Shown here piece by piece: positions 54,504 through 64,000 of a DNA stretch of 64,000 nucleotides (positions are counted from its first letter, which is position 1; each line of letters begins with the position of its first letter). A program made the translations under genes and the position numbers. This DNA comes from Lentinula raphanica (lineage: Eukaryota > Basidiomycota > Agaricomycetes > Agaricales > Omphalotaceae): positions 434,001-498,000 of the forward strand of contig JANVFP010000032.1 of assembly GCA_027919835.1 (NCBI GenBank), given 5' to 3'. The notes under the pieces were generated by a model that was not told where the DNA came from, searched no databases, and saw only the letters and a program-made list of their open reading frames with translations.

Positions 54504-55058
54504 TCAACAACCTCCTGAAGAGCCCTGGCTTGTTCACCAACTGTCTCAAACTCCAGAGCCTGCATAGGGTCATCAGAGAGCCTGTCAGCAAGGGAGAGAG
54601 AGGGTGACAAGTGAGGAGCAGCAGAGGAGGATGGAAGATTCTGGGAGAGAGGAGAAACAGACCTGAAGTGAACATGGGTTTCTGACTGCCTAGAGGAGCT
54701 AGAGGTGCCCTTGGAATACTGAGAAGGTAAGCTGGGTGTGATATGGGAGTCAGAATGCTTGTTTAGAGGACTTGAGAGAAGAAGAGAGTGACTTTGATCT
54801 GGCCTGGTCTGGCCTGATCTGGTCAGATGAAGGATTGAGAAGAACATGATCAAGAATGAGTGGTCTAGAGGCCTGGGATGCAGTCTGATTAGCTCTGGTC
54901 TTGCTGGATGAAAGTTTGGGAAGAGTTTGAGCAAAATTGATATGTTGGAATGGCTTGGATGAGGTCTGATCATGCTGGATCTGACTAGATTTTGACTTGG
55001 AGGGTGTAGAAGCATGGAAAACATGAGGATCTGATGATTCAGAGTGATGAGGAGCCAT
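54504..55058 (-). pseudogene. Gag N-terminal part of J, divergent subfamily
   Basis: Starts MAPHHSESSDPHV at 55058 and aligns with the family Gag for about 180 codons at clearly lower identity than the other copies. One frameshift lies near 54760. Cut by the B end of I at tcaacaacctc. The rest of J gag was not found. Confidence 0.85.
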
Positions 55059-55099
55059 ATAGATTGTTGAGATGAAGATGGTGCTCAGAGAGAGCAGGA

Positions 55100-56206
55100 G
55101 ATTGAAGGAAAAACAGGCAGATCAAGGTTAGATCTATGTAGATAAGAGTCAGTACTATGTAGAGGCTTATCAGACATGATCAGAGCGCACTGAGACACCA
55201 AAAACCCAAGATCTAACAAAGGAATCAACTCCTAGAGTGTCTGATCTCCTTAGATCTGTCTGGATGTGCTTTGGTATCTGTTCAGTGTCTTGATGGTGAA
55301 AAATGCGAAATTTCATACCAGATTCCTGTATCTGAGACACCTCTGGAAGGCCTGTAGTCTGTACAGATGTAGGAATGTGCTGGACAGTGAAATCAGAGCT
55401 CAGAAAGAGCTAGGGAACATGCAGGCAGCCTCACCCAGGTCAGAGATGGTGGGGGAAGGAAAGGAAGAATGGGAGATCAAAAATTGATGTTTCAACTCAC
55501 TTTTACAGGCCTCTGCTCAGACCTCTGGCACCTGTAACAGCCACATCAATTTAAAACAGCCCCATGATCAATTGCCTGATGCATGTGAAGATGGAATCAT
55601 GTACAGCTATCAGCTGATGATCCAGGCGCCCTATAAGCGCTGGAAATGTTCGGAATATGTCCAGGAATCCATGTGATGAGTCTAGGCATGGTGCTAAGTG
55701 ATATAGAGGCTCTGGAAATGAAATAACACACAAGTGTTTTGAGTGTGCATTTTAAAATGAGGATTGCAGAAGAACCACTAGACCAAATGCCTTCAAAATC
55801 ATTTGCCTCTTGAAGAGGACATCAAACTGTATATTTTCATCCAAAACACCTATAGGTTTGGTCCAGGAATGCTTTGTGTAGAATAGAAAATATTTTAAAA
55901 GCTTTATTAAAGCATTCTGAAAAAATATGAATAACTCAACACAGAGTGAGTATCATCATAGGGTTATAGTGGACAACTTGAAGGGACAATAGAGCTCTGT
56001 ATGCGTACACAGCATAGTGGCAAGAGCACTTGAGAGGTAGCCAGCAATTAAGTGTATTCATGTACACATTAGGTATGATAAAGGTGAAGACCTTCATGTA
56101 CATACCTGTTGTGATGAATAGTGCACTATAATTGCTGGGAGATGATCTGTTGTTTGCAGAGGCCTGCAGAAAGTCTCCCTACCCTTGGAATCTGCCTTCA
56201 TGTCGA
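55100..56206 (-). repeat. A1 repeat of J, divergent subfamily
   Basis: Ends CATGTCGA at 56206. Its middle matches S3 rather than E2. The right flank (ctatccagcacattcc) is internal A sequence of K, so J was inserted in the A1 of K. Confidence 0.85.
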
Positions 56207-56533
56207 CTATCCAGCACATTCCTCCATCTGTACACTATAGGCCTTCTAGAGGTGTCTCAGATACAGGAATCTGATATGAAATTTCGCATTTTTCACCATC
56301 AAGACACTGAACAGACATCCAAGCACATCCAGACAGATCTAAGGTGATCAGACACTCTAGGAGTTGATTCCTTTGTTAGATCTTGGGTTTTTGGTGTCTC
56401 AGTGCGCTCTGATCATGTCTGATAAGCTTCTACATTGTACTAACACTTATCTACACAGATCTAACCTTGATCTACCTGTTTTTCCTTCATCCTCCTGCTC
56501 TCCCTGTGCACCATCTTCATCTCAACACTCTGT

Positions 56534-56630
56534 ATGGCTCCCCATCACTCTGAATCACCAGATCCTCTTGCTATCCATGCCTCTACACCCTCCATGTCCA
56601 AATCTAGCCAGATCCATGCTGATCAGGCCT
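56534..56630 (+). pseudogene. Gag N-terminus of K
   Basis: Starts MAPHHSESPDPL and continues 32 codons to gatcaggcc. Foreign sequence (ttagagtccgttcgg) follows. The gag segment for about residues 33-243 is missing. Confidence 0.85.
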
Positions 56631-56782
56631 TAGAGTCCGTTCGGCAAAGGTTGTCGGTCGGTCCCAATGTCAGTTTACAGCCGGTTAGACGTGGTCCGGG
56701 TGCCTGACCGTGAGTTCCCATGTGCGTAAAGTACCGTAGATCGAGCACAATAACAATCTTTTCATCTTTCTTTCTTTCGCCC

Positions 56783-57440
56783 ATGCCCCGAATTACTCAG
56801 AGACACTGTGGAATTGGGTACAAGCCTGATTCTGCCATTACTCGTACTTCTTCTCACCAGTATATCAGCATTGAGACTGCCAACAACAGTACACAGGCTC
56901 ACTGGACTTTACAAGATGTTCTTGCTACCATTGCATTTCTGAAGAATCATATCAGTAGTGCAGGTGATGGGAACAAGTTCAAGCCGGCAGTGTACCGTTC
57001 TGCTGCAGATCATCTCAATGAGAGGATTATCAAGGAAGGTTGCAAGAAATGGAAGGGTGTAAGAGACAAGGTTCATGATGTATGTGATTACTTGTTGATA
57101 ACACTAAAACTTGAAGTACTGATCTAGTGCTATATAGCTTCTTCGGATCTACAAAGCTGTAGATTACTTGAAGAACTACACCTCCGGTCTTCACTGGGAT
57201 GATCATCTCAGTATGAACGTTGGTCCTTCGGAGGAAAGCATCTGGGAGGATATTATCACCGCTCACCCAGACTGTATTCCTTTCAAGGGCTCTGGTTGGG
57301 AGATTTTCGATGACGTTGGAGAGCTCCGTCCAGAGAAGGCCAAAGGTTCACACTCATTCCGTGCTACATCTGGTCAGCATGGCCGTAGTAATCCATCCAG
57401 TATCACAGGTTTCAGCAGATCAGAATGCTGTCTCTCATGA
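56783..57440 (+). CDS. Myb/SANT-like DNA-binding domain gene piece, captured in gag
   Basis: Exon 1 56783-57079 starts MPRITQRHCG and holds a Myb/SANT-like helical domain (WTLQDV, AGDGNKFK, YRSAADHLN, KWKGVRDKV). A 58-bp intron (57080-57137, GTATGT...TATATAG) keeps frame into exon 2 (LLRIYKAVDYL, SGLHWD, then WEDIITAHP, PFKGSGWEIF, KAKGSHSFR). This order is typical of Myb/SANT-like proteins in basidiomycetes, often linked to transposons. After about 57411 the frame runs into gag sequence in another frame and stops. So this is a 3'-truncated gene piece or a domain captured by the retrotransposon copy. Confidence 0.6.
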
Positions 57441-57781
57441 GGATGCTGTCAATGAGGCTGCTTGGGCTGGCATGCAAGCTCAGATTCAAGAGCTGGATGA
57501 TGAGCAAGCCCAGCTTGACTCTGGTGCTGCTCCTCAAGATCCCGAGCCTATTCTACAGGCTGGGAGCGATGCCTTGGCTAGGCTTCTTGCCTCTCCTGTC
57601 AAACCTACTCCTACTGCTTCAATGCTTCCTGCTTCACTCCTTGAGGTTGCTCCTCACTTGGCCCATCTGTCAGGGCCTACATCTCTTCCTGCTCATGTGC
57701 AGAAAACTTGGGAGCTCAAGTATCTCTTTGCTGCTGAGAGCAATCTGGACCCTGTTGTATCACTGCTGGCTGCTCAGCCTT
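57412..57781 (+). pseudogene. Gag middle part of K
   Basis: Resumes gag at SADQNAVSHEDAV and runs to LLAAQP, where the long-inverted-repeat element is inserted (cagcctt duplicated). Confidence 0.88.
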
Positions 57782-60491
57782 CACAGGATACAGTAAAGCT
57801 TTTGTAAAAAGTACCGATAAGTTATCGGGTACCTATTGCAAATAGTTGTGATAACCCGGAGGGGGTCCCGGAAATGGCCCCGGGGGTGGTCATGCCTGTC
57901 ACCACCTGTCACATATGGCTTATATTTACTGTTTTGGGTAATTAATAATTATCCAGATATTAAATAAGCAGTACATTTTCAAAAAAACTCGAAAATTCAT
58001 AAAAATTCATAAAAAACCTAAAATAGCCTGATTAGGTCAGATCAGGATATGTAAGCAAATGACCTCATATAATAAAAAATGATGTAGGGCCAATGTAGGT
58101 ACTAAAAATAGCCCAAAAAATCAATAAAAATGCAAAAAAAAAGGAAAAAAATTGTTCATGATCTCATCTTGTAGCAAAAAATCTGAAAAAAATCCTAAAA
58201 ATAGTCAAAAAATTTAGGGGTGCCTTGTTGGCCCTGAAAATGCAAAATAAAAAAAAATACGTGACAAGTGTAAAAATTTTCATCACTCCAAATTATCCCA
58301 AATCCACTATACAGTCAGTATATATGATGTATATGCTATATTTAGCATCCTAGTACCTTTATTGGGCTAAAAATAGAACTTGATCTCATCTGATAGCAAA
58401 AAATCTGAAAAAATCATAAAAAATACTCAAAAAATTCAGGGGTGCCTCATTGGCCCCGAAAATGCAAAATAAAAAAATTTACACGACACAATTGAAAAAC
58501 AACATCACTCCAAATCATACCAAATTCACTACACAGTCAATATATATCATGTATATGCCATTTATAGCACCCCTAGTACCCTCAATCACTTATATCACTC
58601 AAGAATCATACCAAACTGAATAATTTGGGGAGTAAATATATTGTACATGATACTTTTAGCACACCTAGTACCCTTGATAACTTAGAACAATTTATATTAC
58701 TCAATATGTCCAGTACACTTAGCACTTATCACACCTAACACACTAAAACTCATAACAGTACTTATATGTATTATACTTAACACAGTTGACAATGAAAATA
58801 CTGTAAACAGTGTTATCAGTCATTATACTTAACACACTTGACAGTCAAAAAGTCGGAACAATTGTTATACTATAACACACTCATAACAACGAGTTTTGGG
58901 CGCTTATGGGCGCTTATTTGGTGTTTTTGAGTCGAAATTCATTAATAGCACACTCAATAATTTTTATCTGGGCTCTATATTGTGTAAGAATGTTGTTTAT
59001 ATCATAATACACTTGATACAGTTTGGAGAACTCAAGATTACAGCCTGTGGAACTGGCTATATTGTGATCTTTTGTGATATAACAGTGTTTTATGTAAATG
59101 TCAGTGCATACACCCATGTTGTGAAGTCAAACTGCTACTGGGTCATGAGAAGAGTCATCCTACAACCTATTCTATGCTATCTCTATATGATACAGTCAAG
59201 AGATCTGTAATGGGGGTCATTGAATATGACATCTATTGTTACATGTAAGTGTAGACATCTAGTGTACATGAAACATGTACATGTATATCACAGAGTCCAA
59301 TAGTCATAGTGAGTATCTGAACCATGTCCAGACACTTCTAGTAGACTGTAGGAGTGATTCCCTCATCAACCACCATCAGTATACTTGCATTACATGAACA
59401 TATGCATTGACATTTACATAAAACACTGTTATATTTCAAAAGATCACAATATAGCCAGTTCCACAGGCGGTAATCTTGAGTTCTCCAAACTGTATCAAGT
59501 GTATTATGATATAAACAACATTCTTACACAATATAGAGCCCAGATAAAAATTATTGAGTGTGCTATTGATGAATTTCGACTCAAAAACACCAAATAAGCG
59601 CCCATAAGCGCCCAAAACTCGTTGTTATGAGTGTGTTATAGTATAACAATTGTTCCGACTTTTTGACTGTCAAGTGTGTTAAGTATAATGACTGATAACA
59701 CTGTTTACAGTATTTTCATTGTCAACTGTGTTAAGTATAATACATATAAGTACTGTTATGAGTTTTAATGTGTTAGGTGTGATAAGTGCTAAGTGTACTG
59801 GACATATTGAGTAATATAAATTGTTCTAAGTTATCAAGGGTACTAGGTGTGCTAAAAATATCATGTACAATATATTTACTCCCCAAATTATTCAGTTTGG
59901 TATGATTCTTGAGTGATATAAGTGATTGAAGGTACTAGGGGTGCTATAAATGGCATATACATGATATATACTGACTGTGTAGTGGATTTGGTATGATTTG
60001 GAGTGATGTTGTTTTTCTTTAGGATTTTTTTTAGATTTTTTGCTACAAGATGAGATCATGAATAATTTTTTTCCTTTTTTGGTAATTTTGATATACCTGG
60101 GCCTGCAATAGGCTCTATACCATCCCTAAATATTTTTTGCATTTTTATTGATTTTTTGGGCTATTTTTAGTACCTACATTGGCCCTACATCATTTTTTAT
60201 TATATGAGGTCATTTGCTTACATATCCTGATCTGACCTAATCAGGCTATTTTAGGTTTTTTATGAATTTTTATGAATTTTCGAGTTTTTTTGAAAATGTA
60301 CTGCTTATTTAATATCTGGATAATTATTAATTACCCAAAACAGTAAATATAAGCCATATGTGACAGGTGGTGACAGGCATGACCACCCCCCGGGGCCATT
60401 TCCGGGACCCCCTCCAGGTTATCACAACTATTTGCAATAGGTACCCGATAACTTATCGGTACTTTTTACAAAAGTTTTACAGTATCAGCTG
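57782..60491. mobile_element. Long-inverted-repeat (foldback) element, 2710 bp
   Basis: Left arm 57782-59110 and right arm 59401-60491 are inverted copies around a 290-bp loop. The ends read CACAGGATACAGTAAA and, on the complement of the other end, CAGCTGATACTGTAAA; both continue into CTTTTGTAAAAAGTACCGATAAG. A 7-bp direct repeat cagcctt (57775-57781 and 60492-60498) flanks it and looks like a target-site duplication. It is AT-rich with poly-A/T runs and no credible coding frame. The left arm is about 240 bp longer because a ~250-bp internal unit is present twice there. It resembles foldback or long-TIR non-autonomous DNA transposons; the superfamily is not clear. Confidence 0.88.
58145..58640 (+). 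repeat. Two tandem ~250-bp units in the left arm
   Basis: The text gatctcatc..gatagcaaaaaatctgaaaaaa...ggggtgcct..ttggccc.gaaaatgcaaaataaaaaaa...catcactccaaat occurs twice. The right arm has only one. Confidence 0.75.
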
Positions 60492-61154
60492 CAGCCTTTC
60501 TCTGACCCTCTCCCTGTCTCTTTGCTGCGCCTCATTGTCAAGGATCGCTTTGTTGACTTTGACAAAATCTATGCTGCCTTGGTTAGCTTCTCCTCATCTA
60601 CTTATGATGATAGCAGAGACTTTGGGTCAGAGTACAAGCTGGTTCGTAAGGATCAAGTACTCAAATCTGTTCCTGTCACTTTCGAGTCCCAATGGCTCCG
60701 AGTTTTTGATGCATGGACTGCTCCATTGCTCATGGTTTATCCACATCGAAAAATTGAGCTGAAGACATACAAATCTCAAATCATGGAGTACTTCAGGTCT
60801 TCACCTTATGATCCATCTGTGGCCATCAGGGTTGATAAAGAAGCTAGGCAGAAGGCTGCCAACACTCCATTTAACTTGGGCAATCCAGAGAGCTTCCACA
60901 TTCTTCTCCTCAAAGAGCTGTTATCTGCTAGAAAGAGGCCTTCTGGTAGTAGTTCATCATCTTCCTCTCCCAGTTCAAAACGTCGTGACATACCTTGTAT
61001 CCTCTGGAATGAGAAGAGGTGTTCAGAGCCCTGTCCTAATAACAGGAAGCATGGCTACTGCAGTGAGTGTGGGGAACAGCACAGAGCCATTGACAACCAG
61101 TCCTGCTATGACCAGCTCCAGCAGCGTCGCAGAGAGAGTAGATCAAGGGCCTAA
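60492..61154 (+). pseudogene. Gag C-terminal part of K
   Basis: Continues the gag codons (FSDPLPVS onward) after the foldback insertion, through the Ser tract and Cys knuckle. The tail is shorter than in E2 (RRRESRSRA) because of a small deletion. Confidence 0.88.
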
Positions 61155-62967
61155 ATCTCTGGCTGGTACAAAGCATACTCTGGACTCTACCCAATTTGCT
61201 TCAAACCCACGTTTTAGACGTGGCTATCTTTGGTTTTCTTCTAGTTCTTCTTGTAATATTATTCCTCCCAGTATCACATCTACTATGACTGCACCTCCTC
61301 TACCTTCACCTCCTGAACATCTCTTGAACAATCCTCAAATTCTTGCTACTTTGCAATCTATGTCTAGTTACATCAAAGTTGAAACCCCATTCAATGTGGA
61401 TTGCTTGGAGCTCCTCCTATCTTCTCATCCTAACTAACCCTTTGTTGCTTCTGTCATTCGTTCATTAAGAGAAGGGTTCTGGCCTTTCTATGAAGCAGAG
61501 TGGGAAGAAGAGTGCAAACAGAAAGTGGACAACTATGTGACTGAATCAGAGGACATTGCTGTGCTTAGAGGCCAGAGAGATCAAGAGGTAGCTGCTGGGA
61601 GGTGGTCAGACGCACTACCAGAAGACTTTGTACTATTGCCTGGCATGAAGGTTTCCCCTATGTTTGTAGTCTGGCAGAAGGGGAAAGCCAGAGTTGTCAT
61701 GGACCAAACTGCATCAGGTCTTAATGATGGTATCCCTAGAGAAGAGGCCAAAGTCAAATATGATGATATGCACACTTTTGGCCAGGTGCTCAATGATGTT
61801 ATCAAAGAGCACCCTAATGAGGAGCTTGTTCTGTTCAAAAGTGATGTAGCCAAAGCCTTCCTCAATCTCCCTGCTCGTCCTCTCTGGCAACTTTGTCAAG
61901 TTGTTTCTGTGGATGGAAGATTTCATATTGTGAGGAGATTAGTGTTTGGAACTAGAACCTCTCCTCGCTGTTGGTGCTCTGTATCAGCACTCCTTTGTTG
62001 GTTTGGGACTGAGAAGCTAGGAATCCCTAATTTACATGTCTACATGGATGATTTCTTTGGATGGGACTTCAAGAGGAATCTGATCACATTTCATGGCAAG
62101 AAGTATCCCAACAAGTACAGCTTCTAGTCTTTTGGGACATGATTGACTGCCCCTATGAAGACAGAAAACAAGACTGGGGAGTCTGGCTGTTAATCATTGG
62201 CTTCTTGACAGATATCATGAAAGGGTCCATCTCTTTGACTCAGGAATCCATAGATGGGCTTGTAGAAGCCATACACAATCGGAAAGCTGCACTCAGAGAC
62301 TGGCAACACCTCACAGGTTCTTTGAACTAGTCACTCAATGTTCTTCCCTGGGCTAGGCCTGCTCTCACTGAAATGTATCGCAAAATGAGTGGCAAGACAC
62401 TTCAATTTCGTCACATCCCTATCAATGGTGAAGTGCATAGAGACCTGACTTGGTTCTCTGACATGCTCAAATCTGCCATTGGGATAAGATTTGTAGATGC
62501 CCAAGCATGGGGTGACAGTGAAGCAGACTTTGTGTGCTGGACTGATGCAAGCAACATAGGTCTCTCCTTTGTCTATGCTAGCAATAGGTTTTGCTATCAA
62601 GTGTATCCAACTCCTGGCAGCCCAATTGTTGATATCTTCTTCAGAGAGCTACTAGCTATTCTATCTGGCCTTCATGATATTGCTTCAAAACCTAGTCCAC
62701 CCAAGAGAGCTCTCTTTTTTTCAGACAGTCTGAATTCTGTTCGAGTGCTGAGCTCTCTTGCAGTCAAAGAATCATCACACAACTCCATCCTTCTTGCTAT
62801 TGCTGGTATAGTTCTCAAGACTGGTATTGACATCAGAGTTCGTCATATACCTGGCAAGGACAACATCAAGGCAGACCTTCTATCTAGACTTTTACTGGAT
62901 GACTTCAAGCTCCAGTTCCCCTCCTACCGCGTCCGCACTTTTGAGCCTCCAAGAGAGCTACTGCTGG
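61155..62967 (+). pseudogene. RT/RNase H of K, several lesions
   Basis: All motifs are recognisable (SDVAKAF, YMDDFF, WTDAS, FRELLA, GKDN). Lesions: a Gln codon is TAA near 61435; 4 bp are lost near 62111; six codons are lost near 62277; and a Trp codon is TAG near 62328. The 3' end is fused at gcgcg to the YR 3' leader. Confidence 0.9.
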
Positions 62968-63123
62968 CGCGTCTCATTCACATTTTCTCTCAACACCATC
63001 CACCCCTCAACAACATCTCATAGCAATTTATAGCCCTCCATGATTCGCCCCGAATGTTATGGACTTTGGCCCAGTGTTGGCTAACTCTAACTTCCTGTCC
63101 CACCTGAGTGCAAAAGGCAGAGG
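62968..63123 (+). repeat. YR 3' leader and B repeat of K; YR deleted
   Basis: The RT end (ctggcgcg) joins tctcattcacatttt of the YR 3' leader, removing the whole 1-kb YR gene. B is 63031-63123. The join shares 4-5 bp (gcgcg/cgcg) with both parents, so a microhomology deletion is likely. Confidence 0.88.
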
Positions 63124-63630
63124 TCGACATGAAGGCGGATTCCAAGGGTAGGGAGCCTTTCTGCAGGCCTCTGCAAACAACAGATCATCTCCCAGCAATT
63201 ATAGTGCACTATTCATCACAACAGGTATGTACATGAAGGTCTTCACCTTCATCATACCTAATGTGTACATGAATACACTTGATTGCTGGCTACCCTCAAG
63301 AGCTCTTGCCACTATACTGTGTACGCATACAGAGCTCTATTGCCCCTACAAGTTGTCCACTATGACCTAGTGCTGATACTCACTCTGTCTGGAGTTATAC
63401 ATACTTTTTCACCAAAGTGCTCAGAATCCTCTAATAGAGCTTTTGATTTACATTGCGCTCTACACCATGCAGTTCTGGATGGATCCCTTAGGTGTCTTAA
63501 GTAAAAGTATGCGGCTCCATGTCCTCTTTGGGATGAGAACAAATTTGAAGGCATTCGGTTCACTGGTTCTTCCGCAATCGTCATTTCAAGTTGCACACTC
63601 AAAACACAAAAAGCGGACTTGAGTGTTGTT
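63124..63630 (+). repeat. A repeat between K and K2, truncated
   Basis: Starts TCGACATGAAGG right after B and stops at gagtgttgtt, where gag of K2 (ttcctgggcactcc) follows. No linker or B2 follows, so this is a head-to-tail joint. Confidence 0.85.
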
Positions 63631-64000
63631 TTCCTGGGCACTCCATGGGCGCTTCTAGCTCCTCTAAACAGGGTAGAGCTCATGTCCACTTTAGGTCAGT
63701 GTCACCTCACCCCTCTGATGTTCCATCTTCCTCTGCTGCTCCCCACTTGTCACCTCCTCCCTCCCTTGCTGCCAGGCTCTCTGATGACCCTGAGCAAGCT
63801 CTGGAATTTCAGGCAGTCAGTGAACAAGCTAGGACTCTGCAGGAAGTGGTTGAACAGTTCAGAAATGAGGAGCTCAATGCTATGGAAGCCTTTAGGGCTA
63901 TTAGAGATATCTCACCCAATGATCCTGTTGTATCCCAAGATTATGTGTCTCAGATCATGGATATTCAGAGAGAGACCAATCAGTTTAAGAGAGACAAACT
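63631..64000 (+). pseudogene. Gag of K2, 5'-truncated, runs off the window
   Basis: Codons from about residue 113 (LPGHSMGA region) through the coiled-coil segment (ALEFQAVSEQ) to RDK at the window edge. The start is lost at the A/gag joint. Confidence 0.85.

Larger units (their letters stand above)
56207..64000 (+). mobile_element. Retrotransposon copies K and K2, head to tail
   Basis: K: partial A1 56207 to about 56490, gag start 56534, replacement segment 56631-57411, gag 57412-57781, long-IR element, gag 60492-61154, RT/RH to 62967, YR deleted, B 63031-63123. The next A starts at 63124 and, after about 505 bp, is fused to gag of K2, which runs off the window. Confidence 0.85.

Noticed and set aside
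58896..59597. Mirror frames of 104 and 70 codons in the long palindrome
   Set aside because: They lie in the inverted arms in AT-rich sequence, reflect each other, and show no protein-like features.
3159..64000. LTR retrotransposon (Gypsy or Copia)
   Set aside because: No TG...CA LTRs, no aspartic protease, no DDE integrase and no 4-6 bp duplications. A and B repeats have a different order.
1..64000. CRISPR arrays, rRNA, tRNA, bacterial integron features
   Set aside because: No regularly spaced short repeats, no cloverleaf or rRNA sequence recognised, and the setting is eukaryotic.

Overview
The window looks like fungal, probably basidiomycete, heterochromatin. The evidence is a 376-aa gene split by 46-71 bp introns, a second gene piece of the Myb/SANT-like type common in mushroom-forming fungi, and a DIRS-order (Ngaro-like) tyrosine-recombinase retrotransposon typical of such genomes. 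I cannot name the species. No rRNA, tRNA, CRISPR array or bacterial-type operon was seen.

Layout. 1-2981 is the only stretch free of the retrotransposon: an HhH-like coding fragment (114-428, +) and a four-exon unknown gene (672-1972, -). From 2982 to 64000 almost everything belongs to one retrotransposon family and its hitchhikers. The reference copy is 18943-26250 (minus strand, 7308 bp). It reads A1 (1127 bp) - Gag - RT/RNase H - tyrosine recombinase (YR) - B1 (93 bp) - A2 (1132 bp) - 95-bp linker - B2 (93 bp). This is the split-direct-repeat layout A1-ORFs-B1-A2-B2 known for Ngaro-type elements. In element orientation it begins TCGACATGAAGG and ends GGCAGAGG. Where both flanks survive, the target is rejoined without target-site duplication, as expected for YR integration. 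Gag, RT/RH and YR of this copy are all open.

Nesting. I can rebuild several layers by matching split flanks. Solo A-B copy E0 (9751-34481, +) sits in a broken YR gene of copy E-1. A small TIR element (halves at 10365-10438 and 33629-33778) sits in E0. Copy E1 sits in that TIR element, and E2 (18943-26250) sits in the RT of E1. E3 (26344-33628) sits in or is recombined with E1. A 4883-bp block (9217-14099) is repeated in direct tandem (14100-18982) with no difference that I noticed; its edges lie in B repeats. To the right are E-1 and F in head-to-tail arrangement (34482-46182, -), then plus-strand pieces G, H, S3 and I (46205-54503), a divergent minus-strand copy J (54504-56206), and plus-strand copies K and K2 (56207-64000).

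Other elements. A family of short elements (221-224 bp, one relative of 2182 bp) has CATCAG...CTGATG ends and 2-bp duplications. A 2710-bp long-inverted-repeat element (57782-60491) interrupts the gag of K and is flanked by a 7-bp duplication. A piece of a Myb/SANT-like gene replaces part of the same gag. In life, Gag would package the element RNA, RT/RNase H would copy it, and YR would insert a circular product whose end junction equals the B1-A2 junction.
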